From Ectocarpus siliculosus (taxonomy: Eukaryota; Sar; Phaeophyceae; Ectocarpales; Ectocarpaceae): a DNA stretch of 64,000 bases. The notes below the pieces were generated by a model that saw only the letters and a list, made by a program, of their open reading frames with translations, was not told the DNA's origin and searched no databases. Where the stretch lies: NCBI GenBank assembly GCA_000310025.1, contig FN648905.1, forward strand, positions 62,001 through 126,000, read 5' to 3'. A program made the translations under genes and the position numbers. Shown here piece by piece: positions 30,301-43,080 of the stretch (its first letter is position 1; the number at the start of each line of letters is the position of its first letter).

Positions 30301-31890
30301 TTAAAATCTCATTTTAGCCTGGGAAGCGCACAGTCGCGAGCAAACACAACACGAGACACGGAACTGCTGAACTCTTATCGCGCCAAAGGGAAGCCAAGCA
30401 CTGCAGGGGAAAAGGAAAATAAAAAACAATACCGTGATTACCCTCCTTGTGCGACCCCGGCTGGTGCGTCAAACACTTACAACAATTATCGCTGAAGAAC
30501 TAGTCTCGCTGTGGTACTTATCACCCAACAGAAGTGACAGCGCTGCACCTGGTTGGTAAAGTGGGTATATGCTGGCGATGGACGACCGGTCTCTTTGTCA
30601 GCGTCGGCATTCCCAGTCCGCTTCACGCCTCGATGCACGGGGTGGATCCTGGGATTGACCAATCACCCAACACGTTTCACCGCTTGTAGTGAATAATAGA
30701 AAACCGTCTTATCTTCGAAAACGCACGGTGGGTTGTTGTGCGTCGCAGCCACTGACGATTTTGACGAGCATGCCCCTTTGTTTCGCTTCGATTGTTGGGT
30801 TTTGCCCCTACGATCACACCGTGTCCGGCCCAGGGAGCACCTACGGCCAAGCAACAATTATTCTCAGGACTAGGAACTGTGGAAAGCACGTTGTCCGTCC
30901 ACGGCACACTCCGAACAGTTGGATGCCGGGCGGCCCTTCGTTTCGTGCATTTGGGGGTACGGGTGCAACCCATACAGGCGCATTCGCAGTTTCTCTCGGG
31001 TTTGTTTCCCTTGGATCACAGTGCGATCCCAGGGAGGAAACAGTGGTTCGCTTTGTCATTGTCTCCTATCTTTGTGTTGGTTGGAAAGCTTATTCGTACC
31101 GCCTATACGTAGTTTGGGATCAACGAGGCCTCTCTAAGCCAATCACCCAGCAGTCCTCACGGAGTACCCCGTGAAAAGTACACTACCGATTGGCAGGCGG
31201 GATGACGTGCTTTCCCGGCCTCTTTTATGGCAGCCAAGAATATCTCTCTGTACATCCAACGTGCTTGCCCCAACGCCAACGGCGCCTAATCCTGCGGTTC
31301 GACCCTTTGGGCAGACAACTGTCGATATTACGCTCACGACACACGGTATTGTGTCAGTCGGTGGGCAAGACGAAGAAATTTAGTGACGGTATCGCATGAC
31401 ACACCGTCTGCTCGTAGTAGAGGGTAGGCCTGTATATATCCACGACACACACATGTTCAACATGTCCCTGTGTACCTCCGTTGCGGCCAGCGAGCAATAC
31501 GTGACAGCTGCACACCGCCGCTTCGGTTCGCGCACATACCCAACACGTTTCATAATGTCTACACGTAGCCTAGTGTGCCATATCTGGGAACAACTACCAA
31601 GGAAGCGGCCAGGACAAGTATTGGTGGCAGTCTTACCTTGGATGGATACGGGCGCCGCCCACGGGTGGCGTGTATTCGGCAACCTCCTGCCGGGGAAACG
31701 TTGTTACCGGTGGTTGGGATTAGAGAGGGCATGCTGTGTATGGGAAAAGGCCCGTTGTACAGCTGCAATTATCTGCGTGCAGAGCTGCTTCTAGTGTGTG
31801 CAACTAAGGCGAATACGGTAGATGGCCTGCCCGCCGTATCATACACCACCCTGATAACGCTTGCGGCGATTGTGCAACAACAAGCGACTG
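30301..31890. other. No gene recognised
   Basis: Several overlapping plus-strand frames of 70-160 codons lie at 30689-31794. None carries a motif I recognise, and both strands are comparably open. No strong repeat was found. Confidence 0.3.
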
Positions 31891-31894
31891 TGCG

Positions 31895-32755
31895 GGTGCG
31901 GGGTCGAACCCTTCAAAGATGCTCCATTTGTATCTCTGTCGGGACAGCGTTTTTTGTCACGCGTTCTTTTGCATGGCCCTCAGAGCACCCGTCGGTACAA
32001 TACCCGTTGCGTGTGTGGCTTGCTAGACACCAGTGGTGCGCGTGATGGCCGCTCAAAAGTCGCTGGCACTGGCTTTATGCCAGGGGTCGCGAATCCGCGC
32101 CACAAAAGCCTTCGCAGGATTTACAAAACATTTCATTCATCCGAACAAGAGGAACGATTTTGACAGTTTGTCCCTTGCTCAAACCACACACGTTCCACAC
32201 ACCATGAGCAACGCGGTACAAAACACAAGAGGGAGAGAGAAAGCAAGAGCAACGGGTTACAGCAGCACGATCTGGGGCAAGGATGCCGCTACCCTATCGT
32301 ATGTGTGCTTGGGACTCACCACGCCAACTGCTGCACAGCGGACACACGGAGAAATAGGGAACCATGCCGGCTCCAATCTATTCCCGATCACCCACCGGGC
32401 GGAGTATTTCGCAAGAGGAAATGTTACTACCTGCCGACTGATCACAGAGATTCTGCGCAAAAACTTCCGAGCGATGACCGTACAAATACTCGCCGAAAAG
32501 CGTGTAGTTGGACAACACAGCAGCAGTCTGTGTTTCAGCAGAAGTAGGATCTACGGCAACGACGCTGCGAGAGCGTACGCGAAGAGTAACGGCGAAAACA
32601 CATTTATTCACCCGAAACCAAGCGTGGCACTACCGAAGGTAGGTAGGTTGAGATATACAACGATGCAACCACGATAGTAGTGGCCATGTCCTCTTGCGTC
32701 GCCCCCGGGGGGCAGGCGCACCTACCTCCCGAAGAAGAGCCTTGTACAACAAACC
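31895..32755. repeat. Repeat families B' (31895-32110) and A (32520-32750), third locus
   Basis: B' shares GTCGGGACAGCGTTTTTTGT, TGCATGGC and ACCCGTCGGTA with 4843-4910. A shares GAAGTAGGATCT, GATGCAACC, TCGCCCCCGGGGGGCAG and GAGCCTTGTA with 4345-4565. The order B'-A with ~400 bases between them matches the 4 kb locus. Confidence 0.45.
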
Positions 32756-34220
32756 ATGGTAGTTGATGCCGAACACAATTTTTGCAAAGATGTGACCTCA
32801 AACAACATTTGGGCTGTCTGGATTGCAATGCAAGTGTGCGTGCGACGCTACTGACTGCGGCAGCTGAGAGCGTATGGAACGAGCCGCTGGTTAATTTTGT
32901 GCTTTTTGGCACCACTATCTCGTTTTTCAGATAGCACTTCGTCAAGCTACAAGGCGATAGAAATGTTACGCGCTTCTCACGCCGTGGGATTCCAGGTCCT
33001 ATTGATAGGTGTTACATCGTTTATCTCAGCTTGACACCAGAAGAACCCGCTCCATGTCGTGTCATCCACGGAGACCCAATTTTGGTTTTGCGCGAAAATA
33101 TGAGGAGAATACGTAGCTCCCGTCCAAAACGAAAGAGTCAAACATGAGCACAGAGCGGAGAGAAATAAGGCACCTCTGCCGACAAGTGTTGGCTGGTCGT
33201 ATCCAAAGAAGACCACCAGAACGCGCAATAGTCTAATGTTCATGCCCAAAGAGAGAGGGGGCACTAAGGAAGCGCGCACTCCAGAATATTGTGTACCCTA
33301 CATCTCCCAAGGCAAAATACTAAAAACCGGAAGGGATAGGGAACAGAGGAGAGAAAGGCAAAGGTCGTCGGCGCTTTCAGTGGTACCAGGCTACAATCCA
33401 ATCAAGTTTACCGCAGCGACCCCACGGGCCCTGTCGCACATGTACTACAGCACCACTAGGAGCAGCAGCGCGCCAGCTCACATGCAGTAGTGAGATACCC
33501 TGGTAGCACCTCTCACTCAGCAAGAAACCCAAACCACAGCGAGTGCGAGCGAGTCAAGAACAAGAACCCACCGATAGCTGATGCGCTCACGAACTACTAC
33601 AACCAGTACAATGATGCCCGTTCAAGTTAGTAAGATATGCACATCCTTACGCAAGCAAGGCGTCAAACCCTACATAGATGCAGCTCCAAACTATCACATG
33701 CAACAGTCGGATACACGGGAAGTCCCTCTCAGCCCTCCTCGTGGAACACAAAACACGTTGCTTTGTGTGGCGAACCGGACCCTCTTTATCTGTTCCAACC
33801 GCTGTTCGGATGGCGAAACATACAAAGGTGGAGTTTTGTTCGTCACAGGAGACGGGAGCTGCTCAAATTTGGGGAGGTGTAATGACTTTCGATGCCCTAC
33901 CAACCCATGCTTAAGACGCCGCGAGACTTGCACTGCACCTTGAAACCGGGTCGGAGAACGGTTGGGGAATCGAAACACACAACCTCACCAACGGGCATGT
34001 GGACCTGACATAACCACAGGGTTTTAAGGGCCTCCTGTGCCAAAGACACATTCCACTTGAAACATGTGTTTACTGCAGTAATATAGCCAAGCTCCATCAC
34101 TACATATCATGTTCCCCTTTCTAGTCACAGTAAAGTATGCCAGACAACCATAATTTGGCCTTGTTGAGCTTGGTTTCCACAGGGGAACTGTAATAGCGAC
34201 CCGACACCAAAAGGAGCAGT
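32756..34220. other. No gene recognised
   Basis: Unique-looking sequence with short frames on both strands. No protein motif or repeat was found. Confidence 0.3.
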
Positions 34221-34224
34221 ACTG

Positions 34225-34570
34225 TTGTACAAGGGCCATCGACGGGGGCGATCGACGGAGCGACGGCGGCGCGATGGACGAAGGCGGCCCAAGGCCGTCC
34301 GATCGACCGACCGACCGGCCGACCGGCCGACCCAACCCACCCCAACCCTACCCTGCCTAACCCAACCCAGCCCAACTCAACCCAACCCAACCCAACGGCG
34401 ACGAACGACGAAGCGACGGCGGCGCGATCGACGGCGACGGCGGCGACCCAACCTCAACCCAACCCCAATCCAACCCCAACCCCAAACCAAACCAAACCAA
34501 CACGACCCAACCCCCCGACCGAACCCAGCCCAACCTGACCCAATCCAACCCGACCCAACCCAAGTTATTC
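34225..34570. repeat. GACC/GGCC and CCCAA(C) simple-sequence tract, left of gap
   Basis: GACCGACCGACC and GGCCGACC units pass into CCCAACCCAACC-type units with CGACGGCGGCG interruptions. The strand bias (C/A-rich plus strand) is strong. The open frames here are translations of the repeat (Asn-Pro-Thr-rich) and not genes. Confidence 0.85.
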
Positions 34571-34707
34571 AGCCCAAAACAAACGGACACGGTCGGTCGG
34601 GTAAAGACGACCCCATCAATACCAGAGCAACAAAACACCCCCCAAAATTCGCCTTTATCCAAAGTGAACTAGCTGCAACGGCAAGGCGGCACTTGTAAAC
34701 AACACGT

Positions 34708-34722
34708 NNNNNNNNNNNNNNN
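34708..34722. other. Assembly gap (15 N)
   Basis: This is a run of undetermined bases. Sequence on its right (GCCAAGCGAATCGATGGGTC) recurs at 35113, so the gap lies inside a duplicated, repeat-rich segment and its true length is unknown. Confidence 1.
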
Positions 34723-35750
34723 GCCAAGCGAATCGATGGGTCTTTCTTCCCGATGAAGACTTCTTCTGTTTTCACGGCAAGAACACCACATCCTCGACTC
34801 TTCGTTTGTGAAGTTGAAGCCAAAGAGTAGTCTCACCAGGTCTGTCTGCCGTTCGTGCTTGTTACTGCTGCGTGTTTCGATCTATCTGACCGACAGATCG
34901 ACCGACCTACCCAACCCACCCTATCCCCAACCCAACCCAACCCGACCCCAAAACACACCCCGACCAACCGACCGACCAAACCCACCCTACCTACCCCACC
35001 CTACCCAACCCAACCCAACCCAACCCAACCCAACGTAACCCAACCTAACTCGACCGACCGACCGAACGCGCGACGGCAGCGACGGGATGAAGATTATTTG
35101 TTTGAAAAGAATGCCAAGCGAATCGATGGGTCTTTCTTTCTAGTGATTGTTGGGATGTAACCTTTGTGATAGGTGTATCTCTGGCAATGGCCACTGTGTA
35201 GTAACAGTGTGCAGAGGCTCACAGAGTGACTGTAAAGTACACCTGTGTTGTAGACCAGTTGATATGGTTGTATTGGCGCTTAGTTGGCCGAAAGGTCAGA
35301 TTAGAGAAGAAGAAGAAGAAGAAGTGAGCGAGTGCGGGCGAGCACCACGGGGGCCAGCCATCCACCGTCATCACGGAAAGGAAACACACACGGGCTATTG
35401 CAACGTACCGATCACGGTAATAGACGGTCAATCCGACCTACGGCAACGTTGCTAGAACATCCTACAGGACAATGGTCCTATGTACCATACTTCTATGCTT
35501 CAAAGTATAACCCGAAGGTGTGTACAATGATCCGATTACTGAATCAACATACCGAAGATTATTCCGGTAATACTCCTTAGGTGAATACCTACTTACTGTT
35601 GTTTATAGTAGTGCAAACTCTAATGACTGACATTGAGTATTCCAACAGTGATATATTCTTCTGTTTTCACGGCAAGAACACCGCATCCTCGACTCTTCTT
35701 TTTTTGTGAAGTTCTTGTTACTGCTGAGTGTTTCGATTTACCTATCAATG
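34723..35750. repeat. Duplicated segments and CCAACC tract, right of gap
   Basis: GCCAAGCGAATCGATGGGTC occurs at 34723 and 35113. TCTGTTTTCACGGCAAGAAC with ATCCTCGACTCTTC and TTGTTACTGCTG occurs at 34768 and 35660. The tract 34890-35070 repeats GACCGACC and CCCAACC units as on the left of the gap. A GAA microsatellite lies at 35308-35325. No gene was recognised. Confidence 0.65.
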
Positions 35751-36425
35751 ATGCGCGAGACGTGTGCTGTTTACAGAGTGAGGGGCCGAGATCTATCAAT
35801 AGATTAGCCAGCTACTTTTTCTAGACACACAAGAACGGACCATCTATGCATATCTACTACAAACATAGACTATAGTACTACATCGACCATGCCTCCTTTC
35901 TTCCCGAATTACTTTTTAACACGGTGAACAGCGCATCCATCGTCAACTTTTTCCCTATTTCCTAAAAGCCGGGGCTGCCGTTGTTGTTTTTACTGCCGTA
36001 CGATATCTTCTCTCCATGCCATCTACAGCAAGCAGTGTCTTGTTTTTTTGTGGGAGGCATGGGCTGTGTAGTGCACCGGGAGAACGGATCTTTCTTCCTG
36101 CATCAATTGCCTGCGCATGAACGACCTTTCCGACGAATCTTCTTCAGTTTTCAAAACATGAACTCTTCTTGTGTAGCCAACGCGGCCTCGTGGGCCTGCT
36201 TCTGCTGTGCTGGAGTGGTTGCTGAGCGAGCATCATCCAGCAGCAGCAGTAGCTAGCAGCGTGACCTACAACCTACAGAGTGTTAACAGGTACAACCGAA
36301 GGTAGGTACAACCGTATTGCACCTTTCTTTGTCAATTGCTATTGCTGCAATGGATACGTGGATTGGATGCATTTCATTTTTTATTCGTTGTGCCCCGTGC
36401 ACTTGCCTACACAGTGTTACTGCTG
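35751..36425. other. No gene recognised
   Basis: Short frames only, with a CAG/AGC run at 36236-36252. Nothing further was seen. Confidence 0.3.
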
Positions 36426-36429
36426 TGTC

Positions 36430-37150
36430 ACTCATGCGCCACGACAGCGGCCGCGATGGGTGCGAGACACGGCGTGCCGCACCTTGCGTGCCTCGGTCAC
36501 CCTCCGCGCGAAAGGAGAGCGCTAGGTTGGTAGCGGAGAGGTTGTTCTAAAACAGACCACACCCAGCAGCACAGCAGCAGCACCTCGAAAGCCGATCTGA
36601 CATTTTTTTTGTACCGAAGCCGGTTGCGCCGCCACCTCGCCACGCTCACCGCGCCACGCCCGTGGCCGGAGAAGCGGCGCGCAGCACCTTTTGTACGTCG
36701 GTCTCCCTCTTCTCGAAAGGAAAGCACTGGAATCGTAGCCGTGAGGTTGTTCGAAAACATACCACACATCAGGACAGCAGCACTCCCCAAAAACCGATTT
36801 GACCTACTTTTTGTGAGCCGCAGCCGGTTGCACCGCCACCTCGCCACGCTCACCGCGCCACGACCGCGGCCGCGCTGGGCGCGAGGAGCGGCGCGCAGCA
36901 CCTTTTGGGCCTCGGTCTCCCTCTGCGCGAAGGGAAGGCACTGGAATCGTAGCCCTGAGGTTGTTCAAAATACACCACACAGCAGCACAGCAGCAGCACC
37001 CCAAGGCCTTCTTTTTTGTGTACCACAGCCGGTTGCGCCGCCACCTCCTCATGCTCATTGCGCCACGACCGCGGCCGAGCTTGGCATGACACACGGCGCG
37101 CAACATCTTGTGTGCCTTGGTCTCTCTCCTCGTGAAAGAGCCGGAGGCTG
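36430..37150. repeat. Satellite, ~203-217 bp unit, about 3.5 copies
   Basis: Landmarks recur in order: GCGCCACGACCGCGGCCG (about 36430, 36647, 36855, 37058), GCGCGCAGCACCTT, CTCGGTCTCCCTC, GAAAGGAAAGCACTGGAATC, GAGGTTGTTC and CAGCAGCACAGCAGCAGCAC. The units are 75-90% alike by eye. The long open frames on both strands follow the repeat and are not taken as genes. Confidence 0.8.
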
Positions 37151-38100
37151 AAACAACCAACAGCGCGTTTTTGAATAGGCACCATACTAAACTACAGCAC
37201 GAAGCATCCGGCCTTCGGATCCTGCCGTTGTGCCAACTTGGTAGCCTTCTCCCGATAAGAATTGAGGCAAGACGGAACGGTTGTAGCGAGTTATGCACCA
37301 AGCTGATCTTCATCGTGACCATTGGTTAACAAGAACACAAGAACCCTTCCTGCTGTCACGCTATTCCAGGTGGGGGACATTTCAGCATGTTTTTTGTGGT
37401 CGTACCAGTTTTCCAATCTAGGGTTACCTCGCATAGAGTGCAGAGAGGCGAGCGGAGTGGCCTATAGACTATCTGTCGTTGACTTTTATTGGCGTGCGGA
37501 CCCTTCGGGTTCATTTTATTTTCGTTCAAGGGCTCCGGACGCGGGGGGCTACCGCCCCCCCCGTCTTCGTTTTGGCTGGTGTTCTATGCGGAGAGGGAAA
37601 CTTCGGGGCGTTGAAACACATACCAAGTGGGACGTGCTTAATGTGGTCAGAATTTTGTGGAGGACACCTGTCAGGAGTATAACCAACCATGTGTGCACAT
37701 ACAAAGTGAAGGAAGATATGGCTCCCTCGGGGTATCTTGTCACAAGGAGAGTGACAGGAAATGCACCGTCGGAGATGGATATCTTCCGAAGTCCCTGGCC
37801 ACTTGCCGGTAGTGGAAGCGGAGAGTCTTCGACTCTCCTCTCCCTCTGCCGCTATGGCCACTCTCTCTTTCTACCCTCTTCTCCTCGTTTACACATCACG
37901 AGAGGAAATAGCCTTCCCCTGGCAGTGGGATAATACTGCCACGGCACCGGCATCTGTCTCCGACAGTAGCCAGTGTCCTCAATTTGATTTAATTATCTTC
38001 CCGAAGAAGTGGAGCTGTGAAGGCAGCTCGTGGAACACGAAAGAAAAAACACCACAAACTGAAGATTTGACCGGAACTATTCTTCGGCGCAACGTGAAGT
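37151..38100. other. No gene recognised; shares a GC-rich block with 39.4 kb
   Basis: GGACGCGGGGGGCTACCGCC (37540) and ACACATACCAAGTGGGACG (37617) recur at 39370 and 39450 (GGACGCGGGAGGCTACCGCC and ACACATACCAATTGGGACGG). They are therefore dispersed repeat fragments. Plus-strand frames at 37322-37933 and 37761-38189 lack motifs. Confidence 0.35.
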
Positions 38101-38105
38101 ACATA

Positions 38106-38460
38106 CAATCTCGATATGCGAGATTTTCGGACTTGCGATGTACACCGGAAGCATTACGCAGCGTACCGTGTGAAACCATTTTGCCGTAAAGTAGAGCTTA
38201 GAAGGTGGCTCTTAAATGTTGCAAAGGAAACGACACAGTCGCAACTCTACTGTGATACTCTAGTATGGACAATGTGATATTCTAGACTACGGTCTTACAA
38301 CCTCGATATGCGAGATTTTCGGACTTGAAATGTACACCGGAAGCATTACTCGGCGTTCGGTGTTCAAACCGTTACCGCGAAGTAGAGCTCAGAAGACGGC
38401 TCTCACACGGTAAGAAGGAAACGACACAGTCCCAACTCGAATGTGATACTCTATGAAGTC
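38106..38460. repeat. Tandem pair of a ~195 bp repeat
   Basis: CTCGATATGCGAGATTTTCG then ATGTACACCGGAAGCATTAC, AAGTAGAGCT and GGAAACGACACAGTC occurs at 38110-38260 and at 38305-38445. A third weak trace (GAAACTATTCTTCGGCGC) appears at 38483 and 38077. Confidence 0.7.
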
Positions 38461-39708
38461 TACTAAGGCGTAATCTAGGCCGAAACTATTCTTCGGCGCT
38501 ATGTATTCATGCAAAGTTGAAAATGTACAACTTACAATGTAGAGCGACAGCGTTGTTCAGACGCAATCGGGAACGGCAAACGGGTCCCTTGGGAACCAAT
38601 CGTTAGCGTACACTCAAAATGTAGCCAACGCTTACACACACACTCATCTTGAAAGTGGTGGCCGACACTCTAAATGTACTTGGCATCTACACGTACATGT
38701 CTAAGCCGCTTGTCTAATTGTGGTACGTGGCAACATAAGATACTCTGAATGTGATGTATTTACGTGGCTTCTTACATGTCTGTCAAGGCGGGGATAAATC
38801 GATCGTGTAGAAGATAGGTGGTAGTACGCAAAGCTAAGAGGGAAACCGAACGACACCGAGAGGCATTTAATTTGCACAAAGAACTAAACACGAAAGAAAT
38901 CGAAAGGTCAGGCAGTGACACGGCGTGCCTGGAGTTTACATGGCTACATAATACATACGTGTTGCGAAGCAGGAGACATGCAACACCGAAAGACATAGAA
39001 AAACGAAGATCAGGCTTGTCACACAGCGTGCGTAGCGTTGATGGTCTATTTCCGTGCTGTTGAACAGGATTTCTGCCTTGGTAGCAGGAGCATCGTTGGA
39101 GGAAGAAGACCTGAGGTGGTGAAGACACTTCCGTCCAGTAAGGTCGCTTGTTCTTTACAGTCCCGAGCGGAGGGGTCCGAGGTGGAGACGCAGGTGCGAC
39201 AACGTGGTTTTTAGCCGTCCCGCCGGCGCGTGCAGCTCGCCCGTCGCTGGCCGCTCGGAGCCCCGAGCGGCCGCGTCTCGCTGAGAGAGGGCTCTCGGCG
39301 GGCTTCGCGGAGCGGGAAGCCGAGCGGCGGCCCCTTCGTCGCTCGCCAACATTTGACGCTATCGGTGGACGCGGGAGGCTACCGCCCCCCTCGTCCCCTG
39401 TTTGAGAGTGTTTGTATGTGCATACGAAACGAACGGTAACATTTGCAACACATACCAATTGGGACGGTTGTTCGCTACATACAGCTGAAGAGAACGATGG
39501 ACAGACAGACGCAGGTTCAAGTCGAGAGAAGCATGCATGCATGATGCGTCATCATGCTCTCCTTATCCACGTACCGTCTTCTTCTTTCTTTCACTGAAAC
39601 AAAACTAAGTGCAAAAATAATTAATTGTCGAACAAACGTTGAAGCTTCTGGCGCACACCCTGCTGTATGCCATAATGTATGTGTGTGCACCTATCTGTCT
39701 TTAGTATA
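38461..39708. other. No gene recognised; GC-rich patch at 39140-39390
   Basis: The patch at 39190-39350 is strongly GC-rich (GAGCGGCCGCG, GGCTCTCGGCGG), unlike its AT-richer surroundings. A similar patch lies at 63290-63440. Both strands stay open there because of composition. No protein motif was found. Confidence 0.35.
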
Positions 39709-40297
39709 CAGTACGGGCCCGGAGATAAGAAACGTCAAAATCGAACGTCAAAATCGGGTCGAGGCTTAATATCTTACTTTGCGTCGAAGGATCAACCGAA
39801 GTCGTCCATTTTCTTAAAAGAAAGACATTTATTTATTATTCCTTTGGACTGTCGCATCCTCCTGATTCTGCTATTTCTCATTTTCTTTTATTTCTGGCTA
39901 AGAAGATGCATACAACAACACCAAACATCCATGCAGCAGTGGGTAAAGCAGCCCGCGGCGGCGCCGAGTCGGTAGCTAAATAACGCGGAGGTGGGGGGGA
40001 GAGCGCCAACAATCACTCTCCCCCCCTACGAAAAAAAACGTTGTCCAGCTAGGTACGGGGGGAGTGGGAGCACGGAAGGAGCAGCAGTGGAACGTTTCAC
40101 ATTGGATACGCTCCCCCCGCGACCCTTGTTTCTCATGTATTGGGGGTATCGCACGATCATGTTTGTTGCTTGTTAGAACGTTTCTTATGTTGTGGCCGAG
40201 ATTGAGCTGTGTTTCTGAGTCCTTTTTTCTTATTTTTACTAAAAAGTTGAGTCTTTTTTCTTCGCGGAATGTTTCTTAAGTGCGGGCCCGTACTGTA
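39707..40297. mobile_element. Tc1/mariner-like MITE, 587 bp, TA target duplication
   Basis: The left end is TA then CAGTACGGGCCCGGAGATAA (39709 on); the right end is the complement, ending CGGGCCCGTACTG at 40295 then TA. The inverted ends also share TAAGAAAC just inside. A TA duplication with CAGT ends fits the Tc1/mariner superfamily. No transposase frame is present. A partial inverted relative lies at 9405-9455. Confidence 0.6.
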
Positions 40298-40300
40298 AGC

Positions 40301-40525
40301 AAGCATCTGACCGCACTAACCGGCTGACCAATGAAGGCGCCAGTCTCAGTGCGGCGGAAAACACACAATGCGCTTCTACAGTAAACAATCTGGGACCCTG
40401 TGACCGAGTGTCACGGGGGAGTCTACGCTACTCTCCGGATTAAAGACAGATAGATACCGTATAGCAGCAGAAGAAGAAAACTAACTGCACTTGTTTGCCT
40501 TGTTATGGCTGCTACTACTTTGGGT
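40301..40525. repeat. Dispersed repeat, copy 2 (partner 1315-1490)
   Basis: It carries the blocks CGGCTGACCAATGAA, CAGTCTCAGTGCGG, CTGGGACCC, CTCCGGAT and GGCTGCTAC in the same order as at 1315-1490. It directly follows the MITE at 39709-40295. Confidence 0.55.
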
Positions 40526-42550
40526 GCGCGTGGCGTGCGCTTTGACCTGTCTGTCTGTGTGTGCAAGTGTGGCTTGTACCATAGCTATATACAGCCGTGA
40601 GACTATATACAATACAGCAACATACAGGAGTCAGTCTAGATCAGTACTCCGTAAAGTTTAATGTTCGCACACTACACACACACCCGGACCACATACATAC
40701 CGCAGAGAGATCCAGCACACACAGAGCTGATCATGAGAAACAAACATGAGCGAGATGCATGTGATGTGTTCCGAGTCCGAGAGCCAGTGTTTTCTGTTAC
40801 AATGAATGCCGCAACTTGTCCGGCTTCCGTCTCCTCATTTATTTCCGGAAGAAAGGTTTGCCCGCTACCGCACGCGCATACAGGGGTGGCGCGCATAGAG
40901 GAAAACTAACCGGGATACAGGCAATCGACCCCTGTCACAAGGGATCTTCTTCTCTACGTGTGCTGATGATCTGATGTCCTTCACTACTGATGTTCTACAA
41001 TGTGGATGCTATCGAGCTGGATGGCTGCAACCTGCAACGCGCCGACAGGGGCTAGACGCGTCACCAAACCGAGCAAGACACAGGGGAGTTGATCCGCCTC
41101 GATTTATTTGGAGGTTTTGCCGAACATCATAGATCAACAGCAGAAAGAAAATAAATAAAATCCAGCAAGTTGTCAAGCGACACCGCGACGTGTTACTGCT
41201 GTAAAGGCAGAAGTTTACAACACACGACATAACGGAGGGTTTCTCCCCGATAATTTTGTCTTTGACCCCGTAGATCGAGAAAAATACGGGGGAGATGTCT
41301 TGTGGTATTTGTACCTATACAGCAGTGATTTTGTGATTAGCACCTGCTGGTATCACTGCTGACAAAAAAAAATCAGTGTATAGGCTCAAAATAAGCCCAG
41401 TACCCAGCCGGTTTCCCTCCATTCGCTGTACAGACTTCAACACATCCCGTTCGACTGTGGTCATATCTCGAATAGGTAGTCTTTCTGTGTTTGCATTAAA
41501 GTTTCCTAATAGTACTAGTCCACGGCCTGCAAAGTCTTGTTTTATATGTACATATGCATAGATCTACAGATATAGCCAAACAAATAGAAAGGAACCGCTA
41601 CGGTACCCTAGACTGTGCGAAGCGAGCTGAATCGCCTAAAACGAGTTCGAAACAGAACCCACACGCCGCTTAGGCAGGGTAGGGACAACCGTTCAACATG
41701 ACAATATTCACCCATGCTATTCCGTCCTTTCCTTGTGCCCAATCAGCCCCGACTATTCCCGAGCATGGTCAACGACACGAACTGGCGAGACAGAAGGTTC
41801 GTTCAGGTGAGATACCAAGACAATTGTTGCACGCACCTGCTATTGTGCAATGTGTGTTCTATTGTCCTGCAACTAGTTTCGTTGCGAATCCCTCACCCAT
41901 TGCGCGCGAGCGCATGGGGCATTGAAGCGTTGGAGTATTATGGGTTCCTCTTGTGTGTACAGCTATTTTCCTTCCATGCTGAGTTAGGTGGCGGTAGATC
42001 GACAGAGAATTATCGTTACACTATTCGCTCCAGCCTACACAAATGTATCCGTAGACCGATTGGCTCAGGCAGGGCGCGCGGGTCAGCGCCGCACTTCATG
42101 TTGGACTTCAATACATCTCCACCCACTTTCGTGTTCTCGAACCAAAGAAGGGAATCTGCTACATTTTCAGACAGTGCACATTTAACACCTTGGCAGATTG
42201 GTAGAGAACTTGGGGTTACAAGTGACATCTCAGTTGGCAGGATGAGACACAGCCAACAAGCGCCCATATAGTTCCCATATTTCTTCCCCGGCACTCAACG
42301 TGCTAGGCATGCAACTCGTCCCGGGCGGCAACTTGCAGGTGCCATTCATTATTGTGGTTGGGCCTAATCACCAAGGACTCGAACAAACGTTGCCTTCACA
42401 TTGACCAACCGTCGTAGGTTACTTGGCAGTTCTATCCTACGCTTTTTTCCCTCCATCGACTAGCGGGGCAGATTGTGCATTACGTTTTGGCCCTAAAGGC
42501 TACATTCTGTTCAGCCTAATTTCCACCCCCAATGTACTGCTTTCCCCCCC
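40526..42550. other. No gene recognised
   Basis: Frames at 41714-42271 (plus, 185 codons) and 42016-42294 (minus, 92 codons) overlap each other and carry no motif I know. No repeat was seen. Confidence 0.3.
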
Positions 42551-42557
42551 CCCCGAA

Positions 42558-43080
42558 GTGTTTGCCATCGGGGTTGGGTTTTCGTCGCTTGGCAACAACG
42601 TTGTAAAACAAGCCAATTCACTCCGTGAACTCGGCAACCAGGTTACCGTTTTTTTCTTTTTTACCTCTGTTTTTTTTTGGCGGTAACAATAATGGTGGTC
42701 GAGTAGATCATGTTGTGCGGGGTGGAGAACCCTCACTCCGCGCAAGGGGGATGATCGCACCACGTTGTGTTAAAATGGTCAAGCATCCTCGAGGCAGTTA
42801 CACAGTGCTTACAACTGTCTCTGGACGTGAAAGCACCAGAAAATAAATTAAGTCATACGCAGCTGTCATCCGTACGCAAGTAAGTAAGCACAAGATGCCG
42901 AACACCCTTAGCAGGATGCAGCTCACCCTTCATGCGACTCGCCGAATACCTCACGGCGCTTCGCGCTTGGTGATGTGAGAGCCTGGTCCGGTGAGAACCC
43001 GGCGTCCTCCGTCCCGGCTTTGTAGGGATGCGAGGTCAATGGTCTAACGACTACGGCATGCACGACTATGAGTACACCTC
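42558..43080. repeat. Dispersed 0.5 kb repeat, copy 2 (partner 9858-10370)
   Basis: Same orientation and near-identical over its length, with an extra T-rich insertion at about 42648-42678. Both copies are bounded by runs of C. Confidence 0.75.

Noticed and set aside
31895-31920. Possible tRNA B box (GGGGTCGAACCC)
   Set aside because: No A box at the right distance and no cloverleaf. It belongs to repeat family B'.
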